Shown: one piece after another, positions 28,001-36,278 of the stretch
Layout of the letters: each line of letters opens with the position of its first letter
How positions within the stretch are numbered: the stretch's first letter is position 1
NCBI RefSeq assembly: GCF_013204825.1
Contig: NZ_JABMKV010000002.1
Coordinates: forward strand, 992,001-1,056,000
Direction of reading: 5' to 3'
Origin: Pedobacter boryungensis
GTDB lineage: Bacteria > Bacteroidota > Bacteroidia > Sphingobacteriales > Sphingobacteriaceae
DNA: 64,000 nt
Translations under genes and position numbers: made by a program
The notes under the pieces: generated by a model
The model's database searches: none
Told to the model about the DNA's origin: nothing
The model's input: only the letters and a program-made list of their open reading frames with translations

Positions 28001-28032
28001 AAAAAAGTCGCAGCATTTGCTGCGACTTTTTT
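28001..28032 (+). terminator. Intrinsic terminator after icd
   Basis: A perfect stem, AAAAAAGTCGCAGCA at 28001-28015 with TGCTGCGACTTTTTT at 28018-28032, has a two-base loop (in practice four) and ends in six T residues. The A run on the left makes it work in either direction. Confidence 0.92.
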
Positions 28033-28189
28033 ATGGTCAATTCTTTCTTAATCTTTTAAGATGATATCAGATCAATTCATTCCGTTTTTAAGTGCTAATT
28101 AAAATTTTTATCTCCTTAAAAGATGATTTTTTAAGGTTTCTTGAATGACTAGGTTTGCCGATTAATTTAATCTTGTAATCTAGACAACA

Positions 28190-29011
28190 ATGAGAAAGAA
28201 TATTCTTTATAGTTTAATTGCCCTAATGGGTTTATTTACAGCTTGTAAAAAAGGAACTGATCCTAAGCCGGTTGATCCTATTGTAATTGCTGATCCATAT
28301 AAGAATTCACGTCCAATAATGCTAACTAGCGATGATGGTACCTCATTGAAATATTATTATAATACTGAAAATCAAATTATTAAAGTAGAGTATTTTAACA
28401 AGCCTGGGGTTGTTTACAGTTCTCAGAAAAGCACTTACTCAAATGGTAGGCTTGTTCAAGTTTTATTAGAAAATGTTAATTCAATAAAATATGTAACTGA
28501 TTATAAATATCAAGGCAATACAAATCTTATTGAGAGTACAAATTTTACTGCTACTGATTATCAAAACCCTGCCAGCCCAGTAGTTACTTTAACAAGTAGT
28601 CAAGAGTATAGCTACTTAGGTGGAAATATTTTCAAAATAACAACCAAAAATGTTGACAATGCTCCTACCATGATTAATACATTTACGTTTAGCTTAAAAG
28701 GTGGAAATCCATTTGTAACAACAGATTATATTCCACAATCAATAAATGGTATTCCAGCTTCTGATTCATATCATTCAACAATAGAATATTATAAAGATAT
28801 AATAGATCCAGTTTATTATTTCTTTACAAATTCTACAATTGCAAGTAAGTTTATACAAAAAAATGGAACATTCAGTGCAAATAACAGCAGTTACAACCAA
28901 ACTTATGAATTAGACGATTTGGGTAGATTAAAAACTGTAACAGCAGTAACATTAAATAATTCCATTACTCAAAGCGTCGTTAAAACTACTTATACCTACG
29001 AAAGTTATTAA
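28190..29011 (+). CDS. Hypothetical lipoprotein with YD-like repeats
   Basis: 273 residues. The N-terminus is a lipoprotein signal (RKNILYSLIALMGLFTAC; Cys at 19). The mature part has short tandem beta segments such as LKYYYNTENQIIKVEYFN, YKYQGNTNLIEST, and YELDDLGRLKTVTAVTLNN, spaced about 30-40 residues and resembling the Rhs/YD-type strands of many Bacteroidota DUF4595-like lipoproteins. Probably attached to the outer membrane or cell surface. It is a single gene followed by a hairpin terminator. Confidence 0.75.
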   Translation: MRKNILYSLIALMGLFTACKKGTDPKPVDPIVIADPYKNSRPIMLTSDDGTSLKYYYNTENQIIKVEYFNKPGVVYSSQKSTYSNGRLVQVLLENVNSIKYVTDYKYQGNTNLIESTNFTATDYQNPASPVVTLTSSQEYSYLGGNIFKITTKNVDNAPTMINTFTFSLKGGNPFVTTDYIPQSINGIPASDSYHSTIEYYKDIIDPVYYFFTNSTIASKFIQKNGTFSANNSSYNQTYELDDLGRLKTVTAVTLNNSITQSVVKTTYTYESY

Positions 29012-29045
29012 ATAGCAAGTTTATATCATCTACATATGTAAGTTC

Positions 29046-29079
29046 AAAAGCCCAAATGCAATGCAAATGGGCTTTTTTC
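29046..29079 (+). terminator. Terminator between the lipoprotein and the response regulator
   Basis: AAAAGCCC at 29046-29053 pairs with GGGCTTTT at 29069-29076, with the stem extended by A/T pairs and followed by T residues. The A run on the far side lets it serve the convergent response-regulator operon, which ends at 29085. Confidence 0.8.
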
Positions 29080-29084
29080 ATAGT

Positions 29085-29774
29085 TTAAAAAATCAATTTA
29101 TAACCCTGTCCTCTAAAGTTTAAAATAGCTATTGAAGAATCTTGCTTTAGGTATTTTCTTAGTTTGGTTATAAATACATCCAAACTTCTACCAGAGAAAT
29201 AATCATCATTTCCCCAATGTGTTAAGAGCAATTCTTGTCTTAAAACCATTTGTTCATGGCGGGTTTGTAGCACATTTAATATTTCTGCTTCACGGAAGGT
29301 TAGTTGCTTCTTTGAACCTTTGTAAACTAAAACTCCTTCTGGATAGTGGAATACATATTCTCCAATTGCAAATGGACCTGTTTTCTTTAACTCAATGGGA
29401 CGAGTGTTTACAATTCCCAAAAGTGACCTTATTCTAATTATCAACTCCTCCATACTGAAGGGTTTTTTAAGGTAATCATTAGCCCCACTTTCAAATCCAT
29501 TTACCACATCTGTAGGCAATGATTTTGAGGTTAAAAATAGGGCAGGCGTTGTTAGATCTTTACTTCTAATTTTTTTCAATAATGAAAATCCATCCCCATC
29601 TGGTAACATTACATCTAAAATTAATAAATCGAACTTAGTTGAAGAATGTGCCTGTAAACCTTCGGCAACTGTAGCTACATGCAATACATCAAAGCCTTTG
29701 CTTTCTAAACTTTCTTTAATAATTTCAGCAAGAGCAGGTTCATCTTCTACAAAAAGAATTTTTAAATTACTCAT
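29085..29774 (-). CDS. OmpR-family response regulator
   Basis: About 229 residues. The receiver domain (1-120) has the acidic pocket EDE, the phospho-acceptor Asp in LLILDVMLPDGDGF, Thr/Ser in FLTSKS, and Lys in NDYLKKPFS. The C-terminal winged helix spans about 130-228 (LTFREAEILNVLQ and RSLDVFITKLRKYL). The start at 29772-29774 overlaps the kinase TGA as ATGA, so translation is coupled. The frame's longer N-terminus lies inside the kinase gene and is not used. It binds DNA when phosphorylated by the kinase encoded upstream. Confidence 0.92.
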   Translation of the reverse strand: MSNLKILFVEDEPALAEIIKESLESKGFDVLHVATVAEGLQAHSSTKFDLLILDVMLPDGDGFSLLKKIRSKDLTTPALFLTSKSLPTDVVNGFESGANDYLKKPFSMEELIIRIRSLLGIVNTRPIELKKTGPFAIGEYVFHYPEGVLVYKGSKKQLTFREAEILNVLQTRHEQMVLRQELLLTHWGNDDYFSGRSLDVFITKLRKYLKQDSSIAILNFRGQGYKLIF

Positions 29775-31279
29775 AAAGGCCATCCCAATTTTAATTCTGT
29801 TCCGTGTTGATTGCTCTGAAGGCTGTACCAACCCTTATGCTGTTCCATAATTTGTTTAACATAGTTTAGGCCCAATCCATAGCCTTTAACAGACTGCACG
29901 TGGTGTTGTTTAGCTCTATAGAATTTCTCAAAAACGAACGGCATGTCCGATTTATCTATTCCGGGACCGTTATCTTTAATCACTGTAACGAAATAGTCTG
30001 ACTCTAGTAACAATGTGATGTCAATTTCTATCTCGTCTCGTCCGTATTTAATTGCATTGTCTATCACATTAGCTATCGCGTGTTGAAATTGTGATTTATC
30101 TGCAAGTATTTCAACTATGCCTGTGTTATTGTTTAGTGTAATTTTTACTTTCTTGGCAGTAAGGCTGTATATATCAATAATTTCATTTATAATGATTTCA
30201 ATTTGGATTTTCTCTTTTTTAATTTCATCAATCCCTGTGTCGTAAAGTGATATTTTTAATATTTTATCAGTTAATTCACTAATGCGATTTAATTCATTCT
30301 TAGCATGTTTCAAATAGCGTGTTGCCTTCTCCTCGTCATCTCTTACAGCCTGTTGATTTAACGCTTCAATGGCGAGCATACTTGTTGCGAGAGGTGTTTT
30401 AAATTCATGTGTAATGTTACTAATGAAGTCGTTTTTTATGGCAGATAGTTTTTTCTCTTTTCTCAAACTTTTCAGTAAATAATAAAGACAGAAAGCAATT
30501 AACAATACTAAAAATATAGAGCTGAAAAGAATCAACCACATATTAGATAAGATGTAGGGAAATGGATCTTTGAATAAAACACGGATATAATTTTGCCCAG
30601 GATTATGATTATAGGTAGGGAGTGAATGTGTAATGATAGGATACTTTTTTAACAGTGATTGTTTAAAAGTGCTACTATTGGTTGTGCTGTCCTTTCTTTT
30701 GGCGTAAAAGTTATACTTTACAAAAATTGATTTATTAGCTAGATATTTATTTAGAATTGGGCGCAAATTAGCGGTATCAAATTCCATTTTGTTAGTAAGG
30801 TCTAGCATATACTTGCCCAACTCTTGCGTTCTGTAATATATTATATGATTATTGAGGTCTTCATTCCTAAGTAATTCCGAAAATCTCTGAGCAATAAGAG
30901 TGGTCATTTGTTTTTTATTCTCCTCTTTGATCATAGTATTTACGTCATGAAGAGAAAAGGAACTCGAAAATTTATCTTTTGGATTTTTTGTTTCGCCAAC
31001 TGTATAAATAACCCTTTTATCTTTTTTGTCGAGCCTACTTGTAATGGTAAATAAAGCGGTGTCTAATAGTTTTCTCTTTAAAATGTTTTGAATGCTATCA
31101 GCTCTAAGGCTAAATTCTTTTTTAAAGGCATCTTCAAAAACTAGGTTTACCTCTTTTTCAAAATTTTGCTTGGTGATATTATAGTATTTGCTAATCCAGT
31201 AAACTTGCAGCCCTAAAAGGATAAGCATGGCTGTAAAGCAAAGTGCAGGAAGTAATTGATGTTTTTGCCGCATGATCAA
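29771..31279 (-). CDS. Sensor histidine kinase
   Basis: 502 residues. A membrane helix at about 10-30, a periplasmic sensing domain (about 31-240) and a second helix (LILFSSIFLVLLIAFCLYYL) precede the kinase core. The H-box is ITHEFKTPLATSMLA, the N-box NVIDNAIKYG, and the G boxes DNGPGIDKS and GYGLGLNYV, all intact. The sensing domain is not recognised. It forms an operon with the response regulator and is divergent from a thioredoxin-like gene, which may be a target. Confidence 0.92.
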   Translation of the reverse strand: MIMRQKHQLLPALCFTAMLILLGLQVYWISKYYNITKQNFEKEVNLVFEDAFKKEFSLRADSIQNILKRKLLDTALFTITSRLDKKDKRVIYTVGETKNPKDKFSSSFSLHDVNTMIKEENKKQMTTLIAQRFSELLRNEDLNNHIIYYRTQELGKYMLDLTNKMEFDTANLRPILNKYLANKSIFVKYNFYAKRKDSTTNSSTFKQSLLKKYPIITHSLPTYNHNPGQNYIRVLFKDPFPYILSNMWLILFSSIFLVLLIAFCLYYLLKSLRKEKKLSAIKNDFISNITHEFKTPLATSMLAIEALNQQAVRDDEEKATRYLKHAKNELNRISELTDKILKISLYDTGIDEIKKEKIQIEIIINEIIDIYSLTAKKVKITLNNNTGIVEILADKSQFQHAIANVIDNAIKYGRDEIEIDITLLLESDYFVTVIKDNGPGIDKSDMPFVFEKFYRAKQHHVQSVKGYGLGLNYVKQIMEQHKGWYSLQSNQHGTELKLGWPL

Positions 31280-31394
31280 ATCTAATCATAAAGCTGTTTA
31301 TTACGCTGCTGTTAACATAATATAACATTCGATAACATGTTGTTAACCCTCTTTTATTGGGACAATAATCACATTTGTATCAAAGAAAATAAAT

Positions 31395-32588
31395 ATGAAA
31401 AAAATAGTTAGTTATATATGTTTCCTGTTTCCAATTTTTGCTTTTGGTCAAGGTATGGTGTTAAAATCTGGAGATCAGTTTCCAAATATTTCGATTAATC
31501 AACTAATTAATGCGCCTGTTAAAAATATTAACCTAAGTGAAAGCAAGGATAAAAAGTTTTACATTCTAAATTTCTGGGGAACCTGGTGTAGTCCTTGCAT
31601 ACCAGAAATGGATGAATTAACTAAACTGCAAAAAGCCAATGCTAATAAGCTACAGGTAATCGCAATTTCTGACGATGATCCATTAAAACTTCAGAAATAT
31701 CTTAAAAATAAACCTACCAGCATTTGGCTGTCAACTGATACCAGTTATTTGTTTTATACTTTATTCAATTTAGCTTCAGTAAGTCAATGTGCTATTGTAA
31801 ACGCTGATAAGAAAATTGTAGCGGTAATGAAAACACACTCGATTACACAAGGATTATTAGATAGTTTATATTCAGGAAAGAGGATCGTGTCTAATGCTGA
31901 TATTAAAGAAAAACCTATAAATACCTCATCAGATATTTTTGCTGTGGACTCTACACTAGCGTCAAATTTTACGGTACGAAGTTATATGATTGGTCAACAA
32001 TCAATGGGAAAAAGATATGCAGGGAAGAGTGTTTTTGCAAAAAGAAGACGAAGCTTTATCAATACAGGAATAATTTCTTTGTATAAAGATGCCTACAATA
32101 TCGTATCAAATAATCAAATTATTTATGAAGTGGATAAGAAAAAAATTGATAATTATAGTGATAAGAACACTTTGTATTGTGTAGATATTTTGGTTAGACC
32201 AGAAGAAAAGGACAGTCTGAATGTTATTCTCCAACAAAAATTAAATGCCGTTTTACCTGTTAAAGCTAGAATTGAATACAAAACTATCCCTGTGTATGTG
32301 ATAACCGATAATGGTTTTAAGCTGCCAACTTCTACTAAAGAAACGAGTTATGGTTTTAGCGGTCGAGGATATGAGGGTGAGGCAGTTACCATTGTTGACT
32401 TTGCTAACGATTATTTGAGCAATGAACTTTCTTTGCCAGTTGTGGATGAAACCAATTTAAAAGGAAAGTTTGATATTAAAACTGCTATAGAAATGCGAAC
32501 TCAAGAGAATGTAATTAAATCTATCGAAGCGCTGGGGTTAAAAATTGAAAAATTAGAGCGTAAAATGAGAATGATGGTATTATATTAA
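31395..32588 (+). CDS. Thioredoxin-like (TlpA) domain fused to a DUF3738-like domain
   Basis: 397 residues with a signal peptide (about 1-19, AFGQ). Residues 25-150 form a TlpA-type thioredoxin domain with the redox-active motif WCSPC (about 60-64) after ILNFWGT. The C-terminal half ends YLSNELSLPVVDETNLKGKF, then a closing segment ALGLKIEKLERKMRMM; this is the shape of the DUF3738 / TIGR03435 family. It should act as a disulphide reductase or isomerase outside the cytoplasm. It is divergent from the histidine kinase operon with a 115-base shared upstream region. The DUF3738 name is from memory. Confidence 0.82.
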   Translation: MKKIVSYICFLFPIFAFGQGMVLKSGDQFPNISINQLINAPVKNINLSESKDKKFYILNFWGTWCSPCIPEMDELTKLQKANANKLQVIAISDDDPLKLQKYLKNKPTSIWLSTDTSYLFYTLFNLASVSQCAIVNADKKIVAVMKTHSITQGLLDSLYSGKRIVSNADIKEKPINTSSDIFAVDSTLASNFTVRSYMIGQQSMGKRYAGKSVFAKRRRSFINTGIISLYKDAYNIVSNNQIIYEVDKKKIDNYSDKNTLYCVDILVRPEEKDSLNVILQQKLNAVLPVKARIEYKTIPVYVITDNGFKLPTSTKETSYGFSGRGYEGEAVTIVDFANDYLSNELSLPVVDETNLKGKFDIKTAIEMRTQENVIKSIEALGLKIEKLERKMRMMVLY

Positions 32589-32636
32589 TTTGAGCAATAT
32601 TAGCCCAAACTAAATACATTATTTTAACAACTAATT

Positions 32637-32671
32637 AGTAATTGTTTTGAGCTTTAATCAAAACAATTACT
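32637..32671. promoter_or_regulatory. Perfect 14-bp inverted repeat upstream of the acidic protein gene
   Basis: Arms at 32637-32650 and 32658-32671 are exact inverted copies with a seven-base loop (GCTTTAA). The right arm overlaps TTACTTTG at 32667-32674, a one-mismatch -7 box for the gene at 32712. An operator is likely; a rho-independent terminator for the thioredoxin gene is the alternative, but no T run follows the stem. Confidence 0.55.
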
Positions 32672-32711
32672 TTGTGCATTTCGTTATATTTATAGAATTA
32701 ATCGAAAAATT

Positions 32712-33134
32712 ATGAGCACAAATTCAAATAACAATCCGCAAAAAGCCACAGATAAATTGCATCCAAGTGATCTTGGAGAAACAAAAGATTTTAACGATTT
32801 ATCTTTTGATGAGGAAAAACAAAGTTACGAGCTAGATGTAAAAGGAGAGGATAAAGATTATGATCACCCTATGCCTTATGAAACTGTAGCTACAGGATCT
32901 GTAGATGATAATTCTACTTTCGACGAAGCTAATCCTTATGTAGGTGATGAGTATGCAACTGATGTGGAGAAAGTAAATGATAAATTAGATGAGCTTGGTA
33001 TGCACGTTGATAATAATGGAGATAGTGTCTTGTTAAGTCCGGAAGATGAAATTTTATCTAGAACTCCAGAAGATGAAAGAGATGATTTAGATGAAGAAGG
33101 CTATCCTAAAAATGATGCGCCGAATGCGAATTAG
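32712..33134 (+). CDS. Acidic hypothetical protein
   Basis: 140 residues, very acidic and rich in Asp, Glu, Asn and Pro, without hydrophobic core segments, so probably intrinsically disordered. Motifs such as HPSDLGETKDFNDLSFDE (18-35) and DEILSRTPEDERDDLDEEGY near the C-terminus repeat a Thr/Ser-Pro-Glu-Asp theme. No domain is recognised. It stands alone between two genes, converges on dnaX with only 14 bases between, and has a long dyad before its promoter. Confidence 0.65.
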   Translation: MSTNSNNNPQKATDKLHPSDLGETKDFNDLSFDEEKQSYELDVKGEDKDYDHPMPYETVATGSVDDNSTFDEANPYVGDEYATDVEKVNDKLDELGMHVDNNGDSVLLSPEDEILSRTPEDERDDLDEEGYPKNDAPNAN

Positions 33135-33148
33135 TGGGTGACTAACAA

Positions 33149-35005
33149 TTAAGGATTAATATCCAAATTGAAGCGTTTTCGCATTTCTTCCAGCTGTGGA
33201 TTTTTCTCAATGAGGTAGCTATATTTATCTTTATTGGTGTAAATACGTTTCTTTTGGGTGTTCTCTGCTCTTCTCGAAACAATTTGTAAATCGAAATTTT
33301 TTAACGCAGTGCGAAGAAAGTTTAACAATTCAATTTTTTCATCTTGAAGTGTACTTTCCAAAGCTAAATTTTCTACCAATACTGTAATTTCCGTGCCATT
33401 TAAAATCGGATCATTATTCATTAAAGTATAGAGATGAATTTTGTCAGCATCTTTGGCTTTTTGTGTATAGATTTTCCAAAATTCTAAAAATTGCTCTTCA
33501 GTAAATTCTTGCTTTTCATTCCCAGTTGCATATTGCGGACCTTTATCTTCCTCGCCATTTGCAACACGTTCCAAATCTGTTAATGACGGAATTAGTGAAG
33601 TAATTTTGGTAGTATGTAAAGGTTGAATTTTAATAGATCCACTTAAGGGTTTATTAACCGAGGGTGTTTTAGGGATTTGTATAGGAATTTCTGTTGGTAA
33701 AGCAACATCTAAATGATCTGGTAAATCTTGCAAATCTTCCTGCTCAAGAAAATCTTTTAGATCATTAATCGTAGCGCTTTCAACTTTTAGCTTCTCACTG
33801 TCAACTTCCCGACTTCCCGACTTCTCAACTTCCTGACTTTCTAATTTGTTAGGAGTTTTTTTTTTATCCTGATCTAGGTCAGTTGCTCTTGGTTGTTGCG
33901 CTAATTGTATCACTGATGGAATGTGACACATTTTAATTAACGTTAACTCGACTTGCAAACGCTGATTTTTACTGTTCTTGTAAATTAAATCGCATTGGTT
34001 AGCCAAATTTAAAGCTGTTAAGATAAAACTAAGGTCAGTTAATTTACTTTGGGCTAAATATTTTTGCTTGATGTTTTCACTTACCTCTAACAATTGCAAC
34101 GTTTGACTATCTTTCCCTACCAATAAATTTCTAAAGTGACTAGCCAAACCATTGATGAAGTTATTGCCGTCAAAACCATTATTTAAAACTTCATTAAATA
34201 ATAATAAAGTCTGACTTACATCTCCACTGCTTAAAAAATCAACTAGTTTAAAATAGTAATCGTAATCTAAAATATTCAGGTTATCAATTACTGCCTTGTA
34301 GGTTAAATTTTTGTTGGTATAACTTACAATCTGATCAAACATAGAAAGCGCATCACGTAAACCACCGTCTGCCTTTTGAGCAATGATATGTAAACCATCG
34401 CTATCTACCGAGATATTTTCTCTTGTAGCAATTTTGTTTAAATGATTAGCAATGTCTTCTACTTGGATACGATTGAAATCAAAAATCTGGCAACGAGATA
34501 AAATCGTCGGTAAAATTTTATGTTTCTCTGTAGTTGCTAAAATAAAAATAGCGTAAGATGGAGGTTCTTCTAATGTTTTAAGGAATGCATTAAACGCATT
34601 TGCAGAAAGCATATGAACCTCATCAATAATATAAATTTTGTATTTCCCTGCTTGTGGTGGTATGCGTACTTGTTCAATCAAACTCCTAATGTCATCAACA
34701 GAGTTGTTAGAAGCGGCATCTAATTCATGGAAATTAAAAGAATGTCCAGTCTGAAAAGAAATGCAACTTTCGCAAGTTCCACATGCTTCTTGTTCAGGTG
34801 TCAGATTGGTACAGTTAATTGTTTTTGCTAAAATACGGGCACAAGTAGTTTTCCCAACGCCACGTGGACCGCAAAACAAAAATGCCTGAGCTAACTGATT
34901 ATTTTTAATGGCATTTTGTAAAGTGCCCGTAATATGCTGTTGGCCAACTACAGTTTCGAACGTAGCTGGACGATATTTACGTGCCGAAACAATAAAATTT
35001 TCCAT
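33149..35005 (-). CDS. dnaX: DNA polymerase III subunit gamma/tau
   Basis: 618 residues. The AAA+ clamp-loader core includes Walker A GPRGVGKTT (about 45-53), the zinc-finger cysteines C-x9-C-x2-C-x2-C in CTNLTPEQEACGTCESC, DEVHML, and the SRC sensor (TILSRCQIFDF). Domain III extends to about 370. A C-terminal region (about 500-618) is the tau part that binds polymerase and helicase. Codons 381-383 are a run of ten A residues where slippage would give a gamma product. Residues about 389-412 are encoded by a short GGAAGTC-type repeat. Confidence 0.95.
   Translation of the reverse strand: MENFIVSARKYRPATFETVVGQQHITGTLQNAIKNNQLAQAFLFCGPRGVGKTTCARILAKTINCTNLTPEQEACGTCESCISFQTGHSFNFHELDAASNNSVDDIRSLIEQVRIPPQAGKYKIYIIDEVHMLSANAFNAFLKTLEEPPSYAIFILATTEKHKILPTILSRCQIFDFNRIQVEDIANHLNKIATRENISVDSDGLHIIAQKADGGLRDALSMFDQIVSYTNKNLTYKAVIDNLNILDYDYYFKLVDFLSSGDVSQTLLLFNEVLNNGFDGNNFINGLASHFRNLLVGKDSQTLQLLEVSENIKQKYLAQSKLTDLSFILTALNLANQCDLIYKNSKNQRLQVELTLIKMCHIPSVIQLAQQPRATDLDQDKKKTPNKLESQEVEKSGSREVDSEKLKVESATINDLKDFLEQEDLQDLPDHLDVALPTEIPIQIPKTPSVNKPLSGSIKIQPLHTTKITSLIPSLTDLERVANGEEDKGPQYATGNEKQEFTEEQFLEFWKIYTQKAKDADKIHLYTLMNNDPILNGTEITVLVENLALESTLQDEKIELLNFLRTALKNFDLQIVSRRAENTQKKRIYTNKDKYSYLIEKNPQLEEMRKRFNLDINP
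33778..33845. repeat. GGAAGTC-type repeat inside dnaX
   Basis: On the minus strand the segment reads as repeats of GAAAGTC / GGAAGTC / GGAAGTT and translates in frame to SQEVEKSGSREVDSEKLKVE. Related sequence (GACTTTC-GTCTTC-TGACT on the plus strand) occurs in the intergenic regions after purH (53183-53220) and purN (54891-54926). The dnaX copy is in the flexible linker before tau's C-terminal domains, where an insertion would be tolerated. Confidence 0.6.
33856..33865 (-). promoter_or_regulatory. A10 slippery run in dnaX
   Basis: The coding strand carries ten consecutive A residues at codons 381-383 (Asp-Lys-Lys-Lys-Thr). Adding one A changes the reading to Lys-Lys-Lys-Asn-Ser-stop (385 residues). 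Losing one gives Lys-Lys-Lys-Leu-Leu-Thr-Asn-stop (387 residues). Both would end right after the clamp-loader domains, as the gamma form does. Transcriptional slippage on a run of A residues is the known mechanism in Thermus dnaX. Confidence 0.6.
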
Positions 35006-35123
35006 CGCAACGAAAATAGGAATTTTTGTTGGATGTTCGAATGATGAAATGCTTGAATGTTGAAAAGTTGAATTGAAAAGACGGAGTTGGAAAATCCGTT
35101 TAGTAAAAGCAATATCAGGCCTA

Positions 35124-35162
35124 CCTAGTTTTAGGTATTTTTTAAAAATACGTAGTACTACG
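35124..35162. promoter_or_regulatory. Three abutting perfect palindromes
   Basis: CCTAGTTTTAGG (35124-35135), GTATTTTT-T-AAAAATAC (35135-35151) and CGTAGTACTACG (35151-35162) follow each other, sharing one boundary base at each junction. They lie 25 bases before a possible -7 element (GATTTTTG, 35187-35194). This arrangement suggests a multi-site operator or a structured leader. Confidence 0.55.
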
Positions 35163-35213
35163 GATAAATTATTAAGGATAGATGCCGATTTTTGTATTCA
35201 AATAATACCTACT

Positions 35214-35285
35214 ATGGAAAGACTAATTGCGTTTTTGAAATTAATGGGCGGATTTGCTGTTTACCTCTATAAATTAGCTAAATAA
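35214..35285 (+). CDS. Possible 23-residue peptide
   Basis: An ATG at 35214, 20 bases after a -7-like box, opens a frame for a 23-residue peptide: MERLIAFLKLMG then GFAVYLYKLAK. It is amphipathic and cationic, like membrane-active or regulatory peptides. The frame is open further upstream to 35073, but that part overlaps the palindromes and promoter and is unlikely to be translated. Evidence is position and composition only. Confidence 0.35.
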   Translation: MERLIAFLKLMGGFAVYLYKLAK

Positions 35286-35393
35286 GACGGTCTAATTAGG
35301 TAGCAAGTACTTGTCTAAAGAATTAATTAGCATTTTCGGTCAACTTTGTAACTATGGGCATAACTTTTAAGTCTTAAAAGTAAAAACCCAAAT

Positions 35394-36140
35394 ATGAAAA
35401 GAAAATTACTATCTGCGTTGCTACTTTTAGTATTAAGTATAAGCGTAAATGCTCAGGTTGACACCGTAAATGCTATAAATAACAAGTTATTACTTCAAAA
35501 TTTAAAAGAAGGAACCCATACTTATTTGGTTTATATGACTGACTCTTTAATGGCGAAGAGAAGTATTGGAGATATTTGGAAAAGAACAACTAAATTCACT
35601 ACATTTCATCAACAACCAGTGGTAGAGTTTAAATGGGAATGGCTGCATGCTGATAGCACATTCGCTACTATCATTAACATCTGCGATCGTAAAACATTAG
35701 CGCCAATTTATCATTATGCAAATTATAAAGGGCGTGGCGTTTTTGCTCATGATTTTCGTGATGGTTTCATGATCCCAACAGACACTATTAAAAATAACAT
35801 GGCAACTAAGAAAACGAAGGTAGCATTAACCATTCCAATTATAAGCTGGGAGCAAGATTTAGAAACCTATGCTTTATTGCCAATTAAAAAAGTAGGTCAG
35901 AAATTCGACATCTCATTTTTCGATCCAAATGAGGTCAAGCCAAGTTACCACACCTATGAGGTGGTGGGCAAAGAGGATTTGGCCATAAATAGTGAGATGA
36001 AGGTGAAATGTTGGTTGCTTAAAATTAAATACACACCAGATAGTTATGCTACATTTTGGTTAACTGAAAAGAATAAAGAAGTGGTTAAAATGCAAGAATA
36101 TTTTAAGGGTAAGTATAGAGTTAAGGTGTTACAATATTAA
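35394..36140 (+). CDS. Secreted hypothetical protein (DUF3108-like)
   Basis: 248 residues with a clear signal peptide (1-20, SVNA-Q cleavage), so periplasmic. The mature protein is beta-rich; the C-terminal part, YATFWLTEKNKEVVKMQEYF followed by KGKYRVKVLQY, is the pattern of DUF3108 domain proteins, in which a final strand pair carries a conserved Trp and Lys. Function unknown; a periplasmic binding or chaperone role is only a guess. A single gene upstream of the ribosomal operon. Confidence 0.68.
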   Translation: MKRKLLSALLLLVLSISVNAQVDTVNAINNKLLLQNLKEGTHTYLVYMTDSLMAKRSIGDIWKRTTKFTTFHQQPVVEFKWEWLHADSTFATIINICDRKTLAPIYHYANYKGRGVFAHDFRDGFMIPTDTIKNNMATKKTKVALTIPIISWEQDLETYALLPIKKVGQKFDISFFDPNEVKPSYHTYEVVGKEDLAINSEMKVKCWLLKIKYTPDSYATFWLTEKNKEVVKMQEYFKGKYRVKVLQY

Positions 36141-36208
36141 TTCAAAAGCATTCATTATCAGATTTCTAACTTTACAGCTTAAGGACTACATGTTTTCTTT
36201 ATAACATT

Positions 36209-36238
36209 TTGATTTTAAGAATAATCTCACTACATTTG
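36209..36238 (+). promoter_or_regulatory. Promoter of the rpsF-rpsR-rplI operon
   Basis: TTG at 36209-36211, a 19-base spacer and TACATTTG at 36231-36238 match the Bacteroidota consensus exactly. Transcription is expected near 36244, leaving a leader of about 72 bases before rpsF. Confidence 0.8.
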
Positions 36239-36252
36239 TGCCTCCTAAAAAA

Positions 36253-36278
36253 TGGGCATTCCTTTGGAACAACCCGTC
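36253..36278 (+). promoter_or_regulatory. Putative S6:S18 leader structure
   Basis: In the rpsF leader GGG (36254-36256) can pair with CCC (36273-36275), enclosing a hairpin UUCC-UUU-GGAA (36259-36269). A CCG follows the outer stem. In several bacteria the S6-S18 dimer binds a CCG-bearing stem in its own leader and represses translation; this element has a similar position and shape. Structure judged by eye. Confidence 0.45.

Noticed and set aside
35073-35213. 70-residue protein starting at 35073
   Set aside because: The first two thirds cover the three palindromes and the promoter-like box; only the end from 35214 is a plausible peptide.
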